The translations under genes were made by a program, and so were the position numbers. The notes beneath the pieces are model-generated. The model saw nothing but the letters and a program-made list of their open reading frames with translations. It was not told the origin of the DNA and searched no databases. This document shows positions 8,350 to 17,715 of a stretch of DNA of 64,000 nucleotides, piece after piece. Origin of the DNA: Knoellia koreensis (lineage in GTDB: Bacteria; Actinomycetota; Actinomycetes; Actinomycetales; Dermatophilaceae); NCBI RefSeq assembly GCF_013041615.1, contig NZ_JABEPQ010000003.1:124001-188000 (forward strand), in the 5' to 3' direction. Position 1 is the first letter of the stretch; every line of letters begins with the position of its first letter.

Positions 8350-9284
8350 GGCCGTCCGCGTCGTCACCGACCTCGGAGGTCTTCACGCGGGCCGTCACCC
8401 TGACGCCCGCCGACCCCGAGCTGTTCGACGTCGCGTTCACCGCCACGACCCAGCCGTGTCCCTGGCCCAAGGCCTACGGGGGCGACATGGTCGCGCAGGC
8501 CGCCGCCGCCGCGATGCGCACCGTCACCGACGGCAAGACGCTGCACTCGATGCACAGCTACTTCATGCGCCCCGTCGACATCGGCGCCGCCGTCACCTAC
8601 GAGGTCGAGCTGCTGCGCGACGGTCGCGGCTACTCCACCCGCCAGGTGCGCGCGATCCAGAGCGGCAAGGTCGCCTACGTCTGCCTCGCGGGCTTCGCCG
8701 CCGGGGAGAAGAGCAGTGGGTATGCCGCGTCCGCGCCGACCGAGGTGCCGTCACCGGAGTCGTTGCCGAGCTCCGCGGCCTACCTGGCGGACATCGCGCC
8801 CGGCGACGGAACGACGATGACCGAGGAGTCCAAGGAGTACTGGTCGAGCGGGCGCAGCTTCGACATGCGACACGTGCCGGGTCCGATCTACGTGTGCGTG
8901 GACGGCGGGGCGACACCGCAGCAGGCGTTGTGGGTCAAGGCCTTTGACGCACTGCGGCCTGTTCAAGGCTTAGCGGACGACCAGCGCGACCTGGCCGCGC
9001 TCGCCTACGTGTGCGACTACACGATCCTCGAGCCGGTCCTGCGCACGCTCGACCTGGCCTGGGCCGATCCGGGCCTCGTCACCGCGAGCCTCGACCACGC
9101 CATGTGGTTCCACCGGCCGCCCGCGCCGGGTGACCTCGACGGCTGGCTGCTCTACACCCAGGAGGCCGTCGCGGCCGATGCCGGTCGTGGGGTCGGCCTG
9201 GGCCGGTTCTTCACCCCCGACGGACGCCACCTGGCCACCGTCGTGCAGGAAGGCATGATCCGCCCCGCCACGAAAGGCCAGTGA
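8346..9284 (+). CDS. Acyl-CoA thioesterase, TesB (double hotdog) family
   Basis: Hydrolyses an acyl- or aryl-CoA to the free acid and CoA. The 312-residue product has two hotdog halves: an N-terminal one with GGDMVAQAAAAA and LHSMHSYFMRPVD, and a C-terminal one with SLDHAMWFHRP and VVQEGMIR. The aspartate of LDHAMW and the glutamine of VVQEG sit where TesB keeps two of its three catalytic residues, and the YTQEA threonine could be the third. The GTG start at 8346 overlaps the cupin stop by 4 bp. In this operon it probably releases CoA from a pathway product or rescues trapped CoA. Confidence 0.85.
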   Translation: MRPSASSPTSEVFTRAVTLTPADPELFDVAFTATTQPCPWPKAYGGDMVAQAAAAAMRTVTDGKTLHSMHSYFMRPVDIGAAVTYEVELLRDGRGYSTRQVRAIQSGKVAYVCLAGFAAGEKSSGYAASAPTEVPSPESLPSSAAYLADIAPGDGTTMTEESKEYWSSGRSFDMRHVPGPIYVCVDGGATPQQALWVKAFDALRPVQGLADDQRDLAALAYVCDYTILEPVLRTLDLAWADPGLVTASLDHAMWFHRPPAPGDLDGWLLYTQEAVAADAGRGVGLGRFFTPDGRHLATVVQEGMIRPATKGQ

Positions 9285-10942
9285 TGACAACGGAGTCCAC
9301 TGTCACCCTCACCCCGAGCGGCTACACCGACACGTTCGCGCGCGACCACCTCCCGCCGGCCGCGCAGTGGCCCACGCTGGAGTTCACGACGCCGGACCTC
9401 CAGTACCCCGAGCGGCTCAATGCGGCCGCCGAACTGCTCGACGTGGCCGTCGACCGGTGGGGTGCCGACCGGCCGGCGCTGAGGACGCCGGATGGTGCGG
9501 AGTGGACCTACGGCGAGCTCCAGCGCAGGGTCAACCAGGTCGCGCAGGTACTCGTGGAGGACCTGGGACTGGAGCCCGGCAACCGGGTGCTGCTGCGCTC
9601 CCCCAACAACCCGTGGACCGTCGTGTCCTGGCTCGCGGTCCTCAAGGCGGGCGGCATCGTCGTCACCACGATGGCCGCGTTGCGGGCGCGCGAGCTCGGG
9701 CCGATCGTGGCCCGGACCAAGCCCGTGATCGCGCTCGTCGACCACCGGTTCATCGAGGACGTGGCGGTCGTGCGCGACACCGAGGCGCCCGACCTCGTCG
9801 TGGTCGCCTACGGCGGTGAGGTCGAGGACGACCTCACTCGTCGGGCCGAGGGGAAGTCCGGCGAGTTCGTCGCCGTCGACACCGCGGCCGACGACGTCGC
9901 CCTGTTCGGCCCCACGTCGGGCAGCACCGGCGTCCCCAAGATCACCACTCACTTTCACCGCGACGTGCTGTCGATCGACAACACCTTCGGCAGGCACGTG
10001 CTGCGGCTCGAGCCCGACGACGTGGTGTCCTGCACGGCTCCGTTCGCCTTCACGTTCGGGCTCGGGATGTTGGTCGTCTTCACGCTCCGGGCCGGGGCCA
10101 GCGCGCTGCTCACCGAGGCGGCGACGCCGGTCGAGCTCGCCGATCTCGTTGCGACACAAGGGGTGACGGTGCTCGCGACTGCCCCCACGGCATACAAGCA
10201 GATCGTGAAGTCGGGCAACCTCGACAAGCTGCGCGGCCTGCGCGCGGCGGTCAGCGCCGGCGAGCACATCCCTCAGGAGCTGTGGGAGACGGTCCGCGAC
10301 GAGCTCGGGCTGCGCATCATCGACGGCATCGGCGCGACCGAGATGCTGCACATCTTCATCTCGGCCGCGGGTGACGACATCCGTCCGGGCGCCACCGGCA
10401 AGCCCGTGCCCGGCTACCGCGCGACGATCCTCGGCGACGACGACCAGCCGGTGCCTGCGGGCACCGAGGGGCGGCTTGCCGTGATCGGCCCGGTCGGTTG
10501 CCGCTACCTCGACGACGACCGGCAGCGCGCCTACGTCGTCGACGGGTGGAACGTCACCGGTGACACGTTCCTCGAGGACGAGGACGGCTACTTCCACTAC
10601 CGCGCGCGCACCGACTCGATGATCGTGTCGTCGGGCTACAACATCGGCGCACCCGAGGTGGAGGCCGCGATCGACGGCCACCCCGACGTCGTTGAGGCCG
10701 GTGTCGTCGGCGAGCCGGACCCCGAACGCGGCTGCATCGTCAGCGCGTTCGTCGTGTTGCGCGAGGGTGTTGTCGCCGACGACGCCAAGGTCAAGGAGAT
10801 CCAGGACCACGTGAAGTCGACCATCGCGCCGTACAAGTACCCGAGGCGGATTCGGTTCGTGGAGGCGTTGCCCCGCAACACTTCTGGCAAGCTCCAGCAC
10901 TTCAAGCTGCGCGAGCTGACCACGCAGGAGGAGCAGTCATGA
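9284..10942 (+). CDS. Aryl-CoA ligase (benzoate/2-aminobenzoate-CoA ligase type)
   Basis: ATP-dependent activation of an aromatic acid to its CoA thioester, the entry step of the pathway. The 552-residue acyl-adenylate enzyme has the phosphate loop FGPTSGSTGVPKIT near residue 210, the A5-like DGIGATEMLHIF, the hinge region YRARTDSMIVSSGYNIGAPEVE, and the catalytic lysine in NTSGKLQHF near the end. The overall pattern, including the LHIFIS segment, is that of the benzoate-CoA ligase group rather than fatty acyl-CoA synthetases. Its start overlaps the thioesterase stop (GTGATG; GTG 9281 is also in frame), and its own stop overlaps the next gene by ATGA. Benzoate, anthranilate and salicylate are all possible substrates; anthranilate or salicylate fits the next gene best. 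Confidence 0.88.
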   Translation: MTTESTVTLTPSGYTDTFARDHLPPAAQWPTLEFTTPDLQYPERLNAAAELLDVAVDRWGADRPALRTPDGAEWTYGELQRRVNQVAQVLVEDLGLEPGNRVLLRSPNNPWTVVSWLAVLKAGGIVVTTMAALRARELGPIVARTKPVIALVDHRFIEDVAVVRDTEAPDLVVVAYGGEVEDDLTRRAEGKSGEFVAVDTAADDVALFGPTSGSTGVPKITTHFHRDVLSIDNTFGRHVLRLEPDDVVSCTAPFAFTFGLGMLVVFTLRAGASALLTEAATPVELADLVATQGVTVLATAPTAYKQIVKSGNLDKLRGLRAAVSAGEHIPQELWETVRDELGLRIIDGIGATEMLHIFISAAGDDIRPGATGKPVPGYRATILGDDDQPVPAGTEGRLAVIGPVGCRYLDDDRQRAYVVDGWNVTGDTFLEDEDGYFHYRARTDSMIVSSGYNIGAPEVEAAIDGHPDVVEAGVVGEPDPERGCIVSAFVVLREGVVADDAKVKEIQDHVKSTIAPYKYPRRIRFVEALPRNTSGKLQHFKLRELTTQEEQS

Positions 10943-13356
10943 GGATCGCGATCGTCGGCGGTGGCCCGGGCGGGCTCTACCTCGCGGCCCTGATGAAGCA
11001 GCTCGACCCGACCCACGAGGTGACCGTCTGGGAGCGCAACGCCCCCGACGACACGTTCGGCTTCGGCGTGGTGTTCTCGGACGAGACACTGGGCGGCATC
11101 GAGAGCGCGGACACGGCGATCTACTCCGCGATGGAGAGCCGGTTCGCGCGTTGGACCGACATCGACGTCGACGTCGACGGACGCTCGTTCACCATCGGCG
11201 GCCAGGGTTTCGCAGCGATGAGCCGCAAGGAGCTGCTGCACATCCTCCAGGCGCGGGTCGCCGAGCTCGGCGTCACCATCCACTACCGCACCGAGGCACC
11301 CGATCCCGACGAGCTGCGCGCCACCCACGACCTGGTCGTCGCCGCCGACGGGCTCAACTCGGCCGTGCGCACGCGCTACGCCGACGCGTTCCGCCCCGAC
11401 CTCGACCGACGCCACAACAAGTACATCTGGTTCGGCACCGACCTGGTCTTCGAGGCGTTCCAGTTCATCGTCAAGAACACCGAGTTCGGCACGATGCAGA
11501 TCCACGGCTACCCCTACTCCGACAAGGGATCCACCTTCATCGTCGAGATGCACGAGGACGTCTGGCGCCGGGCCGGGTTCGACCGCACCGAGGACGAGGT
11601 CTTCCCGCCGGGGGTGTCGGACGAGTATGCCGTGGAGCGGGTTGGTGAGATCTTCGCCCGCGAGCTGGGTGGTCACCAGATCCTCACCAACAACTCCAAG
11701 TGGCTGAGCTTCACCACCGTGCGCAACGAGAGCTGGCACGACGGCAACGTCGTCCTCATCGGCGACGCCGCGCACACCGCCCACTTCTCGATCGGCTCGG
11801 GCACCAAGCTCGCGATGGAGGACGCCCTCGCGCTGGCCGCCTGCCTCCACGAGCACCAGACCGTGGAAGCCGCGCTCACGGCATACCAGGAGGAACGCAA
11901 GCCGGTCGTCGAGTCGACCCAGCGCGCCGCCCAGGCAAGCCTGGAGTGGTTCGAGAACATCGGCATGTATGCCGACCAGGACCCCGACCAGTTCGTCTTC
12001 AACCTCCTCACCCGGTCGCGGCGCATCACGTTCGAGAACCTCAAGGACCGTGACGCCGCCTTCGCCGCGCGCACCCAGGCGGCCTTCGCCCGCACCGAGG
12101 GTGAGGGCGACGAGTCGGCTCCGGCGATGTTCCAGCCAACCCACATCGGCCCGTTGCGGCTGAAGAACCGGATCGTGTTGTCTCCCATGGACATGTACGT
12201 CGCGGTCGACGGTGTGCCGGGCGAGTTCCACCTCGTCCACCTCGGGTCGAAGGCGCTCGGCGGCGCCGGGCTGGTCATGACCGAGATGACCTGCGTCTCC
12301 CCGGAGGGACGCATCACGCCGGGCTGTCCGGGCCTGTGGACCGACGAGCAGCGCGACGCGTGGGCGCGGGTGACCGAGTTCGTCCACAGCCGCAGCACCG
12401 CGAAGATCGGGCTCCAGCTCGGCCACTCCGGCCGCAAGGGGTCGACCAAGCTCATGTGGGAGGGCATCGACGAGCCGCTCGAGGACGGCAACTGGGAGGT
12501 CATCGGGCCGTCCGCGCTGGCCTACGGCGACGGCTGCCACCTGCCGCGCGAGATGACCCGCGCCGACATGGACAAGGTCGTCGCCGACTTCCGCGAGGCG
12601 GCGCGGCGCGGCGTGGACGCAGGCTTCGACCTGGTCGAGGTGCACGCGGCCCACGGCTACCTGCTGTCGTCCTTCATCTCCCCCATCTCCAACCAGCGCA
12701 CCGACGAGTACGGCGGCTCCGTCGAAAACCGGCTGCGGTTCCCCCTGGAGGTCTTCGATGCTGTCCGTGAGGTCGTGCCCGCCGCGATCCCTGTCACCGT
12801 AAGGATTTCCGCCACCGACTGGGTGCCGGACGGCAACACCGAGCACGACGCAGTGGTTATCGCTCGGGCCTTCGTCGAGCACGGCGCCGCGGCGATCGAC
12901 GTGTCCTCCGGCCAGGTCACCAAGGACGAGCAGCCGGCCTTCGGCCGGTCGTACCAGACGCCCTTCGCCGACCGCATCCGCCACGAGGTCGCCCAGCCCG
13001 CCGGCGTGGCCGTCATCGCGGTGGGCGCGATCTCGTCCTACGACGACGTCAACTCGATCCTGCTCGCGGGTCGCGCCGACCTGTGCGCGCTCGGCCGGAC
13101 CCACCTCTACGACCCCCAGTGGACGCTGCACGCGGCCGCCGAGCAGGAGTATGCCGGTCCGGCGGCCGAGTGGCCCGACCCCTGGGCCGCAGGACGGCGC
13201 CGTCCGCCGACGGCTCGCACCGACAAGATCCCACCCCGGCTCGCGCTCCTGCGCGACGGAGATCAGGACGAGGTGCACCTGCGCTGGCGCCCGAACTCCT
13301 TTGAGGGGCAAGGCGATCCGCGCGGCGTCGACTTGGCGTCGTCCGTCTCGGCATGA
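10939..13356 (+). CDS. Fused aryl-CoA monooxygenase/reductase (2-aminobenzoyl-CoA or salicylyl-CoA 5-hydroxylase type)
   Basis: An 805-residue two-enzyme fusion. Residues 1-375 are a class A flavin monooxygenase: MRIAIVGGGPGGLYLAAL for FAD, and LIGDAAHTAHFSIGSGTKLA for the second FAD contact. Residues 395-750 are an old-yellow-enzyme-type FMN reductase starting FQPTHIGPLRLKNRIVLSPM and including VEVHAAHGYLLSSF and FADRIRHEV. This architecture is known from 2-aminobenzoyl-CoA monooxygenase/reductase, which hydroxylates and then reduces the ring, and from salicylyl-CoA 5-hydroxylases. It overlaps the ligase and the downstream thioesterase by ATGA at each end, so the five genes are made together. 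Choosing between the two substrates needs enzymology; RidA next door favours the amino compound. Confidence 0.9.
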   Translation: MRIAIVGGGPGGLYLAALMKQLDPTHEVTVWERNAPDDTFGFGVVFSDETLGGIESADTAIYSAMESRFARWTDIDVDVDGRSFTIGGQGFAAMSRKELLHILQARVAELGVTIHYRTEAPDPDELRATHDLVVAADGLNSAVRTRYADAFRPDLDRRHNKYIWFGTDLVFEAFQFIVKNTEFGTMQIHGYPYSDKGSTFIVEMHEDVWRRAGFDRTEDEVFPPGVSDEYAVERVGEIFARELGGHQILTNNSKWLSFTTVRNESWHDGNVVLIGDAAHTAHFSIGSGTKLAMEDALALAACLHEHQTVEAALTAYQEERKPVVESTQRAAQASLEWFENIGMYADQDPDQFVFNLLTRSRRITFENLKDRDAAFAARTQAAFARTEGEGDESAPAMFQPTHIGPLRLKNRIVLSPMDMYVAVDGVPGEFHLVHLGSKALGGAGLVMTEMTCVSPEGRITPGCPGLWTDEQRDAWARVTEFVHSRSTAKIGLQLGHSGRKGSTKLMWEGIDEPLEDGNWEVIGPSALAYGDGCHLPREMTRADMDKVVADFREAARRGVDAGFDLVEVHAAHGYLLSSFISPISNQRTDEYGGSVENRLRFPLEVFDAVREVVPAAIPVTVRISATDWVPDGNTEHDAVVIARAFVEHGAAAIDVSSGQVTKDEQPAFGRSYQTPFADRIRHEVAQPAGVAVIAVGAISSYDDVNSILLAGRADLCALGRTHLYDPQWTLHAAAEQEYAGPAAEWPDPWAAGRRRPPTARTDKIPPRLALLRDGDQDEVHLRWRPNSFEGQGDPRGVDLASSVSA

Positions 13357-13775
13357 GGTCCGCCACGCGCCGGTCGACGGTCCAGTGGGTCGATACCGAC
13401 GCAGCAGGCATCCACCACAACACCCTCGTCAACCGGCTGGTGGAGGCCGCCGAGGCCCAGCTCGTCCAGCATGCCGGCCTCGACCTCGGCGCCTACTTCC
13501 CGGTGACGCCCCGGGTGCGGTTCGAGGCGGACTACGAGGCGCCGCTGTTCTTCAGCCAGGAGGTCACGACCACTCTGTCCGTCGCGGCCGTCGGTACCTC
13601 GTCGCTCACCTACGAGTTCGAGATCTGGGGCGAGGCTTTCGACGGCCACCACCGACGACGCGCTGCGAAGGGTCGCTACGTCGTCGTCCACCTCGACGAG
13701 GCCGACCACGGCGCCGGTGCCGCGAGCAGCCCCTGGCCGGACGAGTGGCTCTCAGCGCTCGGCGACGCCGACTGA
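13353..13775 (+). CDS. 4-hydroxybenzoyl-CoA-type thioesterase (4HBT)
   Basis: Single-hotdog thioesterase of 140 residues. The family signature is at the N-terminus, VQWVDTDAAGIHHNTLVNRLVE... with the catalytic aspartate at about residue 14, followed by FEADYEAPLFFSQ and TYEFEIWGEA strands. Last of the operon, its ATG overlaps the fusion gene stop. Two thioesterases of different folds in one operon suggest either two different CoA esters to cleave or a protective role against dead-end intermediates. It is followed by a small gap containing one GGCATAC motif and the separate promoter of the FMN reductase. Confidence 0.85.
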   Translation: MRSATRRSTVQWVDTDAAGIHHNTLVNRLVEAAEAQLVQHAGLDLGAYFPVTPRVRFEADYEAPLFFSQEVTTTLSVAAVGTSSLTYEFEIWGEAFDGHHRRRAAKGRYVVVHLDEADHGAGAASSPWPDEWLSALGDAD

Positions 13776-13818
13776 CCAGGGCGACCACACGGCATACCCG
13801 GGGCAATAGCCTGCGGCC

Positions 13819-14367
13819 ATGACCCAGCCGCGGCTCTCCGTCGTCATCGCCAGCACCCGCCCCCACCGCATCGGCCACCACGTCGCCGACTGGGTGACGA
13901 GCCAGGTGCCGGACGGCTTCGACCTCACCGTCCACGACCTGCGCGAGTGGGCGTTCCCCCTGCTCGATGAGCCGGAGCAGCCGTCGACCGGCATCTACAC
14001 GCACGAGAAGACCCGCGCCTGGTCGGAGGCGATCCGGGCGACCGACGCGCTCGTGCTGGTCATGCCCGAGTACAACCGCGGCTACAACGCAGCGCTCAAG
14101 AACGCGATCGACTACCTCTATGCCGAGTGGGAGGGGCTGCCGGTCGGGTGCGTCGGGTACGGCTGGTACGGCGCGAGCTATGCCAAGGAGGCGCTGCGCC
14201 AGACGCTCGAGCGCGTGAAGATGACCGTCGTCGACGGCCCCGGGCTGGTGTTCGAGAAGACCCTTGGCCAGGACGGTGAGGTCCGGGCGGGCGCCGAGGA
14301 CGAGACCGCGCTGGCCGCCATGTTCGCCGAGCTGGACGCGTCCGCGAGGACTCCGCTCGACCGGTAA
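13819..14367 (+). CDS. NADPH-dependent FMN reductase-type flavoprotein
   Basis: A 182-residue flavodoxin-fold reductase. The start RLSVVIASTRPHRIGHHVADWV is the phosphate-binding loop, and VLVMPEYNRGYNAALKNAIDYLY is the typical middle segment of this family. TAGCCT followed by exactly 6 bases precedes ATG 13819, so it should be leaderless and transcribed separately from the aromatic operon. It may supply reduced flavin or act as a quinone or azo reductase; a link to the upstream monooxygenase, which carries its own flavin, is not required. Confidence 0.85.
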   Translation: MTQPRLSVVIASTRPHRIGHHVADWVTSQVPDGFDLTVHDLREWAFPLLDEPEQPSTGIYTHEKTRAWSEAIRATDALVLVMPEYNRGYNAALKNAIDYLYAEWEGLPVGCVGYGWYGASYAKEALRQTLERVKMTVVDGPGLVFEKTLGQDGEVRAGAEDETALAAMFAELDASARTPLDR

Positions 14368-14380
14368 ACTGGGCCTCGAC

Positions 14381-14456
14381 ATTGTTGTTGTGGTGAGCCG
14401 GGAAGCCTGGTCGGCGGCGTCTTTGACGTCTGCTCCGTAGTCGACCGTGAAAGGCC
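14381..14456 (+). promoter_or_regulatory. Structured leader RNA of nhaA
   Basis: The 93 bases between the FMN reductase stop and nhaA fold into at least two hairpins: CCGGG-AAG-CCTGG at 14398-14410 inside a GCC/GGC closing pair, and GGCGTC-TTT-GACGTC at 14416-14430. Around them lie GTGGTGAGCCGGGAAG and a purine-rich ribosome site (GAAAGG at 14449-14454). The layout, one compact conserved-looking hairpin plus one simple hairpin just before a sodium/proton antiporter, resembles nhaA-associated cis-regulatory RNA motifs. I cannot match it to a named family from memory. Confidence 0.5.
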
Positions 14457-14460
14457 CGAC

Positions 14461-15840
14461 GTGACCATCACGCCCCGCCCCCGTCTGTTCGCCCGCTCCA
14501 CGTGGGCCGAGACCCAACGCGTCACCGCTGCGCTGCGCACCGAGACCGTCGGTGGCGCCCTGCTGCTCGTGGCCGCGCTCGCGGCGCTGGTGTGGATCAA
14601 CTCCCCCTGGCACACGGCATACACCGACCTGCGCGACCTCACGATCGGTCCGGCGTCACTCCACCTCGACCTCACCCTCGGCCAGTGGGCGTCCGACGGG
14701 CTGCTCGCGATCTTCTTCTTCGTCGCGGGGCTGGAGCTCAAGCGCGAGTTCATCGTCGGCGAGCTGCGCAGCCCCGCCAAGGCGGCGCTGCCCGTCGCCG
14801 CCGCGCTGAGTGGGGTGGCCGTGCCGGCGGCCCTGTATGCCGCGACCGTCGCCTTCATGGGTGGCGACTCCGAGGCGATGCGGGGCTGGGCGATCCCGAC
14901 GGCGACCGACATCGCATTCGCGCTGGCGGTGCTGGCCGTGATCGGCACGCACCTGCCGTCGGCGCTGCGGTCGTTCCTGCTGACGCTGGCCGTCGTCGAC
15001 GACCTCGTGGCCATCACGATCATCGCGATCTTCTACACCGACAGCCTCGACCTGCGCGCGCTCGGGCTGGCGCTCATCCCGCTCGCGGCGTTCGCGTGGC
15101 TGGCGCAGCGGCGGGTGGCGCGGTGGTGGCTGCTCGTACCGCTGGCCGTCGCGACGTGGGTGCTCGTGCACGAGTCCGGCATCCACGCGACGGTGGCGGG
15201 TGTGCTCCTCGGCCTGTCGGTGCCGGTGAAGCCGCGCGAGAGCGTGCCCGAGCGGCTCAGCACCCTCGACGCCGACACCGACGTCGCGCACCGGTTCGAG
15301 CACCGACTGCGGCCGCTGTCGGCGGGGGTCGCCGTGCCGGTGTTCGCGTTCTTCGCCGCGGGAGTGCGGGTCGTGGGCGGCGGGTTCGGCGAGACCTTGG
15401 CCGACGAGGCGGCGATCGCGATCGTCCTGGGGCTCGTGCTGGGCAAGCTCGTGGGCGTCTTCGGCGGCACCTACCTCGTGGCCCGGTTCACCCGCGCCGA
15501 GCTCGACGACGACCTGTCGTGGTGGGACGTGCTCGGCATCTCCCTGCTGGCCGGCATCGGCTTCACGGTGTCCCTGCTCGTGGGCGAGCTGGCTTTCGGG
15601 GCGGGCAGCGAGCGTGACGACCACGTCAAGCTGGCCGTCCTGGTCGGGTCCTTGGTGGCTGCGGCGCTGGCGGCGATCGTGCTCCGTGCCCGCAACGTCG
15701 TCTACCGGCGGATCGAGCAGACCGAGACCGAGGACCTCGACGGCGACGGCGTGCCCGACTGCTTCGAGCCGGTGGAGGCCGGCCAGGCCAGCCGTGGTTC
15801 GGCCGGTTCCGGTCCGGCCGGTCAGGCCAGCACGAAGTAG
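14461..15840 (+). CDS. nhaA: Na+/H+ antiporter NhaA
   Basis: Electrogenic sodium/proton antiporter of the cytoplasmic membrane, important for pH and salt homeostasis. The 459-residue protein has about 12 hydrophobic helices. The two transport aspartates are seen in [14 protein letters not shown], and the discontinuous helix segments in [15 protein letters not shown] and [15 protein letters not shown]. After the last helix there is a 45-residue Asp/Glu then Gly/Ala/Ser tail with no membrane segment. Start is GTG 14461 with GAAAGG 6 bases upstream. It is preceded by a structured leader and runs into the 3' end of a convergent ion permease gene, overlapping it by 19 bp. Confidence 0.95.
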   Translation: MTITPRPRLFARSTWAETQRVTAALRTETVGGALLLVAALAALVWINSPWHTAYTDLRDLTIGPASLHLDLTLGQWASDGLLAIFFFVAGLELKREFIVGELRSPAKAALPVAAALSGVAVPAALYAATVAFMGGDSEAMRGWAIPTATDIAFALAVLAVIGTHLPSALRSFLLTLAVVDDLVAITIIAIFYTDSLDLRALGLALIPLAAFAWLAQRRVARWWLLVPLAVATWVLVHESGIHATVAGVLLGLSVPVKPRESVPERLSTLDADTDVAHRFEHRLRPLSAGVAVPVFAFFAAGVRVVGGGFGETLADEAAIAIVLGLVLGKLVGVFGGTYLVARFTRAELDDDLSWWDVLGISLLAGIGFTVSLLVGELAFGAGSERDDHVKLAVLVGSLVAAALAAIVLRARNVVYRRIEQTETEDLDGDGVPDCFEPVEAGQASRGSAGSGPAGQASTK

Positions 15841-17108
15841 CGCAGGACGAGGTACAGCCAGGAAATCGCGACCGTGACTGGCGCGACGACCAGGCCGTAC
15901 TTCGTGAACTGCCAGAACGAGATCGGGTGCCCGTTGCGGGCCGCGATCCCGAGCACGACGACGTTGGCGCTGGCACCGACCGCGGTGGCGTTGCCGCCCA
16001 GGTCGGCGCCCAGGGCCAGCGCCCACCACAGCGCCTGCCCCTGCTGACCTGCTCCGCCGGCGAGGTCGTTGATGATCGGCGCCATGGTGGCGACGTACGG
16101 GATGTTGTCGATGACCGCGGACAGTCCCGCCGACACCCAGACCACGACCGAGCTGGCGAGCAGGTAGCGGTCACCGACGGCGTCGCCGAGCGCCCTGCCC
16201 AGGTCGTCGACGACCCCGACCTTGACGAGCCCGCCGACCATGACGAACAACCCGGCGAAGAACACCAGCGTCGGCCACTCGACCTCCGACAGGTAGTCCT
16301 TCGGCTCGAGCCGGGTGATCGCGACGAGCGCGCCGGCGCCCAGCAGGGCGACGATCGACGGGTCGAGATGCAGCACCGAGTGCAGGACGAACGCGAGCAG
16401 CACGAGCGCCAGGACGGCGAGTGAGATCACGAGTAGCCGCGGGTCCTCGATGGCTTCCTTCTCGTCGAGGCTCATCACCGCCTCGGCCCGCTCGGGGTCG
16501 TAGCGGAACGCCGACCGGAACAGCACCCGGCACAGCCCGATGAACACCACCAGCAGGACGACGACCACCGGGGCGAGGTGGAGCAGGAAGTCGTTGAAGG
16601 ACAAGCCCGATCGCGCGGCGATGATGATGTTGGGCGGGTCGCCGACAAGGGTCGCGGTGCCGCCGATGTTGGACGCCATCGCCTCAGCGATGAGGTAGGG
16701 GATCGGTGGCGCGTTCAGCCGGTCACAGACGAGGAAGGTCACCGGAGCGACGAGCAGCACCGTCGTGACGTTGTCGAGCAGGGCCGAGGCCACGGCGGTG
16801 ATGACGACGAGCATCACCATCACCGCGAACGGCCGCCCGCGGGCCCGCTTGGCCGCCCAGATCGCCAGGTACTCGAAAACGCCGGTCCGCCGCAGCACCG
16901 AGACGATCATCATCATCCCGAGCAGCAGGAAGATGACGTTCCACTCGATCCCGGTGTCGGGACTGAAGAACGCCGACTCGGCGTCGACGACCCCGAGCAG
17001 CACCATCGCGGCCGCGCCCCAGAGCGCGGCCGCCACCCGGTGGATCCGCTCGGTGGCGATGAGCACGTATGCCGCGACGAAGGCGGCGATCGCGAGGAAC
17101 GTGATCAT
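15822..17108 (-). CDS. ArsB/NhaD (ion transporter superfamily) permease
   Basis: Membrane permease of 428 residues with about 11 hydrophobic segments in two inverted halves. Each half has the re-entrant loop motif of this superfamily: [14 protein letters not shown] and [18 protein letters not shown] in the first, [15 protein letters not shown] and [17 protein letters not shown] in the second. These are the marks of the ArsB/NhaD/P-protein group, which carry arsenite, sodium or carboxylates. No ArsR or arsenate reductase gene is nearby, so arsenite is not favoured. It follows a CBS-domain protein by 33 bp on the same strand, which probably gates or senses for it. Convergence with nhaA suggests a sodium or pH role, an inference. 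Confidence 0.85.
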   Translation of the reverse strand: MITFLAIAAFVAAYVLIATERIHRVAAALWGAAAMVLLGVVDAESAFFSPDTGIEWNVIFLLLGMMMIVSVLRRTGVFEYLAIWAAKRARGRPFAVMVMLVVITAVASALLDNVTTVLLVAPVTFLVCDRLNAPPIPYLIAEAMASNIGGTATLVGDPPNIIIAARSGLSFNDFLLHLAPVVVVLLVVFIGLCRVLFRSAFRYDPERAEAVMSLDEKEAIEDPRLLVISLAVLALVLLAFVLHSVLHLDPSIVALLGAGALVAITRLEPKDYLSEVEWPTLVFFAGLFVMVGGLVKVGVVDDLGRALGDAVGDRYLLASSVVVWVSAGLSAVIDNIPYVATMAPIINDLAGGAGQQGQALWWALALGADLGGNATAVGASANVVVLGIAARNGHPISFWQFTKYGLVVAPVTVAISWLYLVLRYFVLA

Positions 17109-17141
17109 GGCGTGGGCATCATGGCGGGGGCGTCAGCCAGT

Positions 17142-17594
17142 TCACTCGTCCGGCAGCAGGAGGCGCAGGAGACGGCTCACGGTGATGACACCGATGACCC
17201 GTTCCTTGTCGGCGACGACCGCGATGGGGCTGCGCATGCGGGCCATGACCGCAGCGACCTCGATCGAGGTGGCGTCCGGGTCGACCACCGGGATCTCGTC
17301 GTGGTCCTTGCGGTCCGGCAGCAGGTCCTTGACCTGTTGGTCCCGCAGCCGGCCGAACAGCTCGTCGGCGGTCTTCTCGTCGTAGACCCGGCACAGGGCC
17401 GGGTCCTCCTGGACGTAGCGGGGGATGACGAACCGCAGCACCTGCGACCCGGGGAGCACGGTCCGGGGCCGTCCGTCATCGTCGAGCACCACGATGCCGG
17501 GGCGACCGGCCTCGGCCATGGCACGGGCCGCGACCAGCGCGCTGTCCGACGCCCGGACGTGCGGAAACTCCTCGGCCAGCTCGCGGGCTCTCAT
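17142..17594 (-). CDS. CBS-domain pair protein
   Basis: A soluble protein of 150 residues made almost wholly of one CBS pair (Bateman module), residues 1-58 and 80-150. Typical elements are the first-motif GRPGIVVLDDDGRP and the second-motif IPVVDPDATSIEVAA and SPIAVVADKERVIGVITVSRLL. Such modules bind adenine nucleotides and control a partner. Its partner is probably the permease immediately downstream on the same strand. Start is uncertain: ATG 17594 (MRARELAEE) or ATG 17606; neither has a strong ribosome site. Confidence 0.8.
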   Translation of the reverse strand: MRARELAEEFPHVRASDSALVAARAMAEAGRPGIVVLDDDGRPRTVLPGSQVLRFVIPRYVQEDPALCRVYDEKTADELFGRLRDQQVKDLLPDRKDHDEIPVVDPDATSIEVAAVMARMRSPIAVVADKERVIGVITVSRLLRLLLPDE

Positions 17595-17715
17595 ACCGGG
17601 CAGCATAGGAGCCCCGGGCCCGCGGGGCGCGGGCTGGACGCGGGCACCGAACGCGCTCGCGCGGCATACCGCCGCTAGGGTTGCTAGCGCGCACCACCGG
17701 AGCAGGAAGGCGCAG

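Noticed and set aside
10636-13311. 891-codon minus-strand frame
   Set aside because: Antisense of the ligase end and the monooxygenase/reductase fusion, whose cofactor motifs are intact.
14381-14456. nhaA leader as a cobalamin riboswitch
   Set aside because: It has GGTGA and GGGAAG but in the wrong order, and lacks the B12 box; the downstream gene is not a cobalamin gene.
15822-17108. Arsenite resistance operon
   Set aside because: The ArsB-like permease has no ArsR or ArsC neighbour and is paired with a CBS protein instead.
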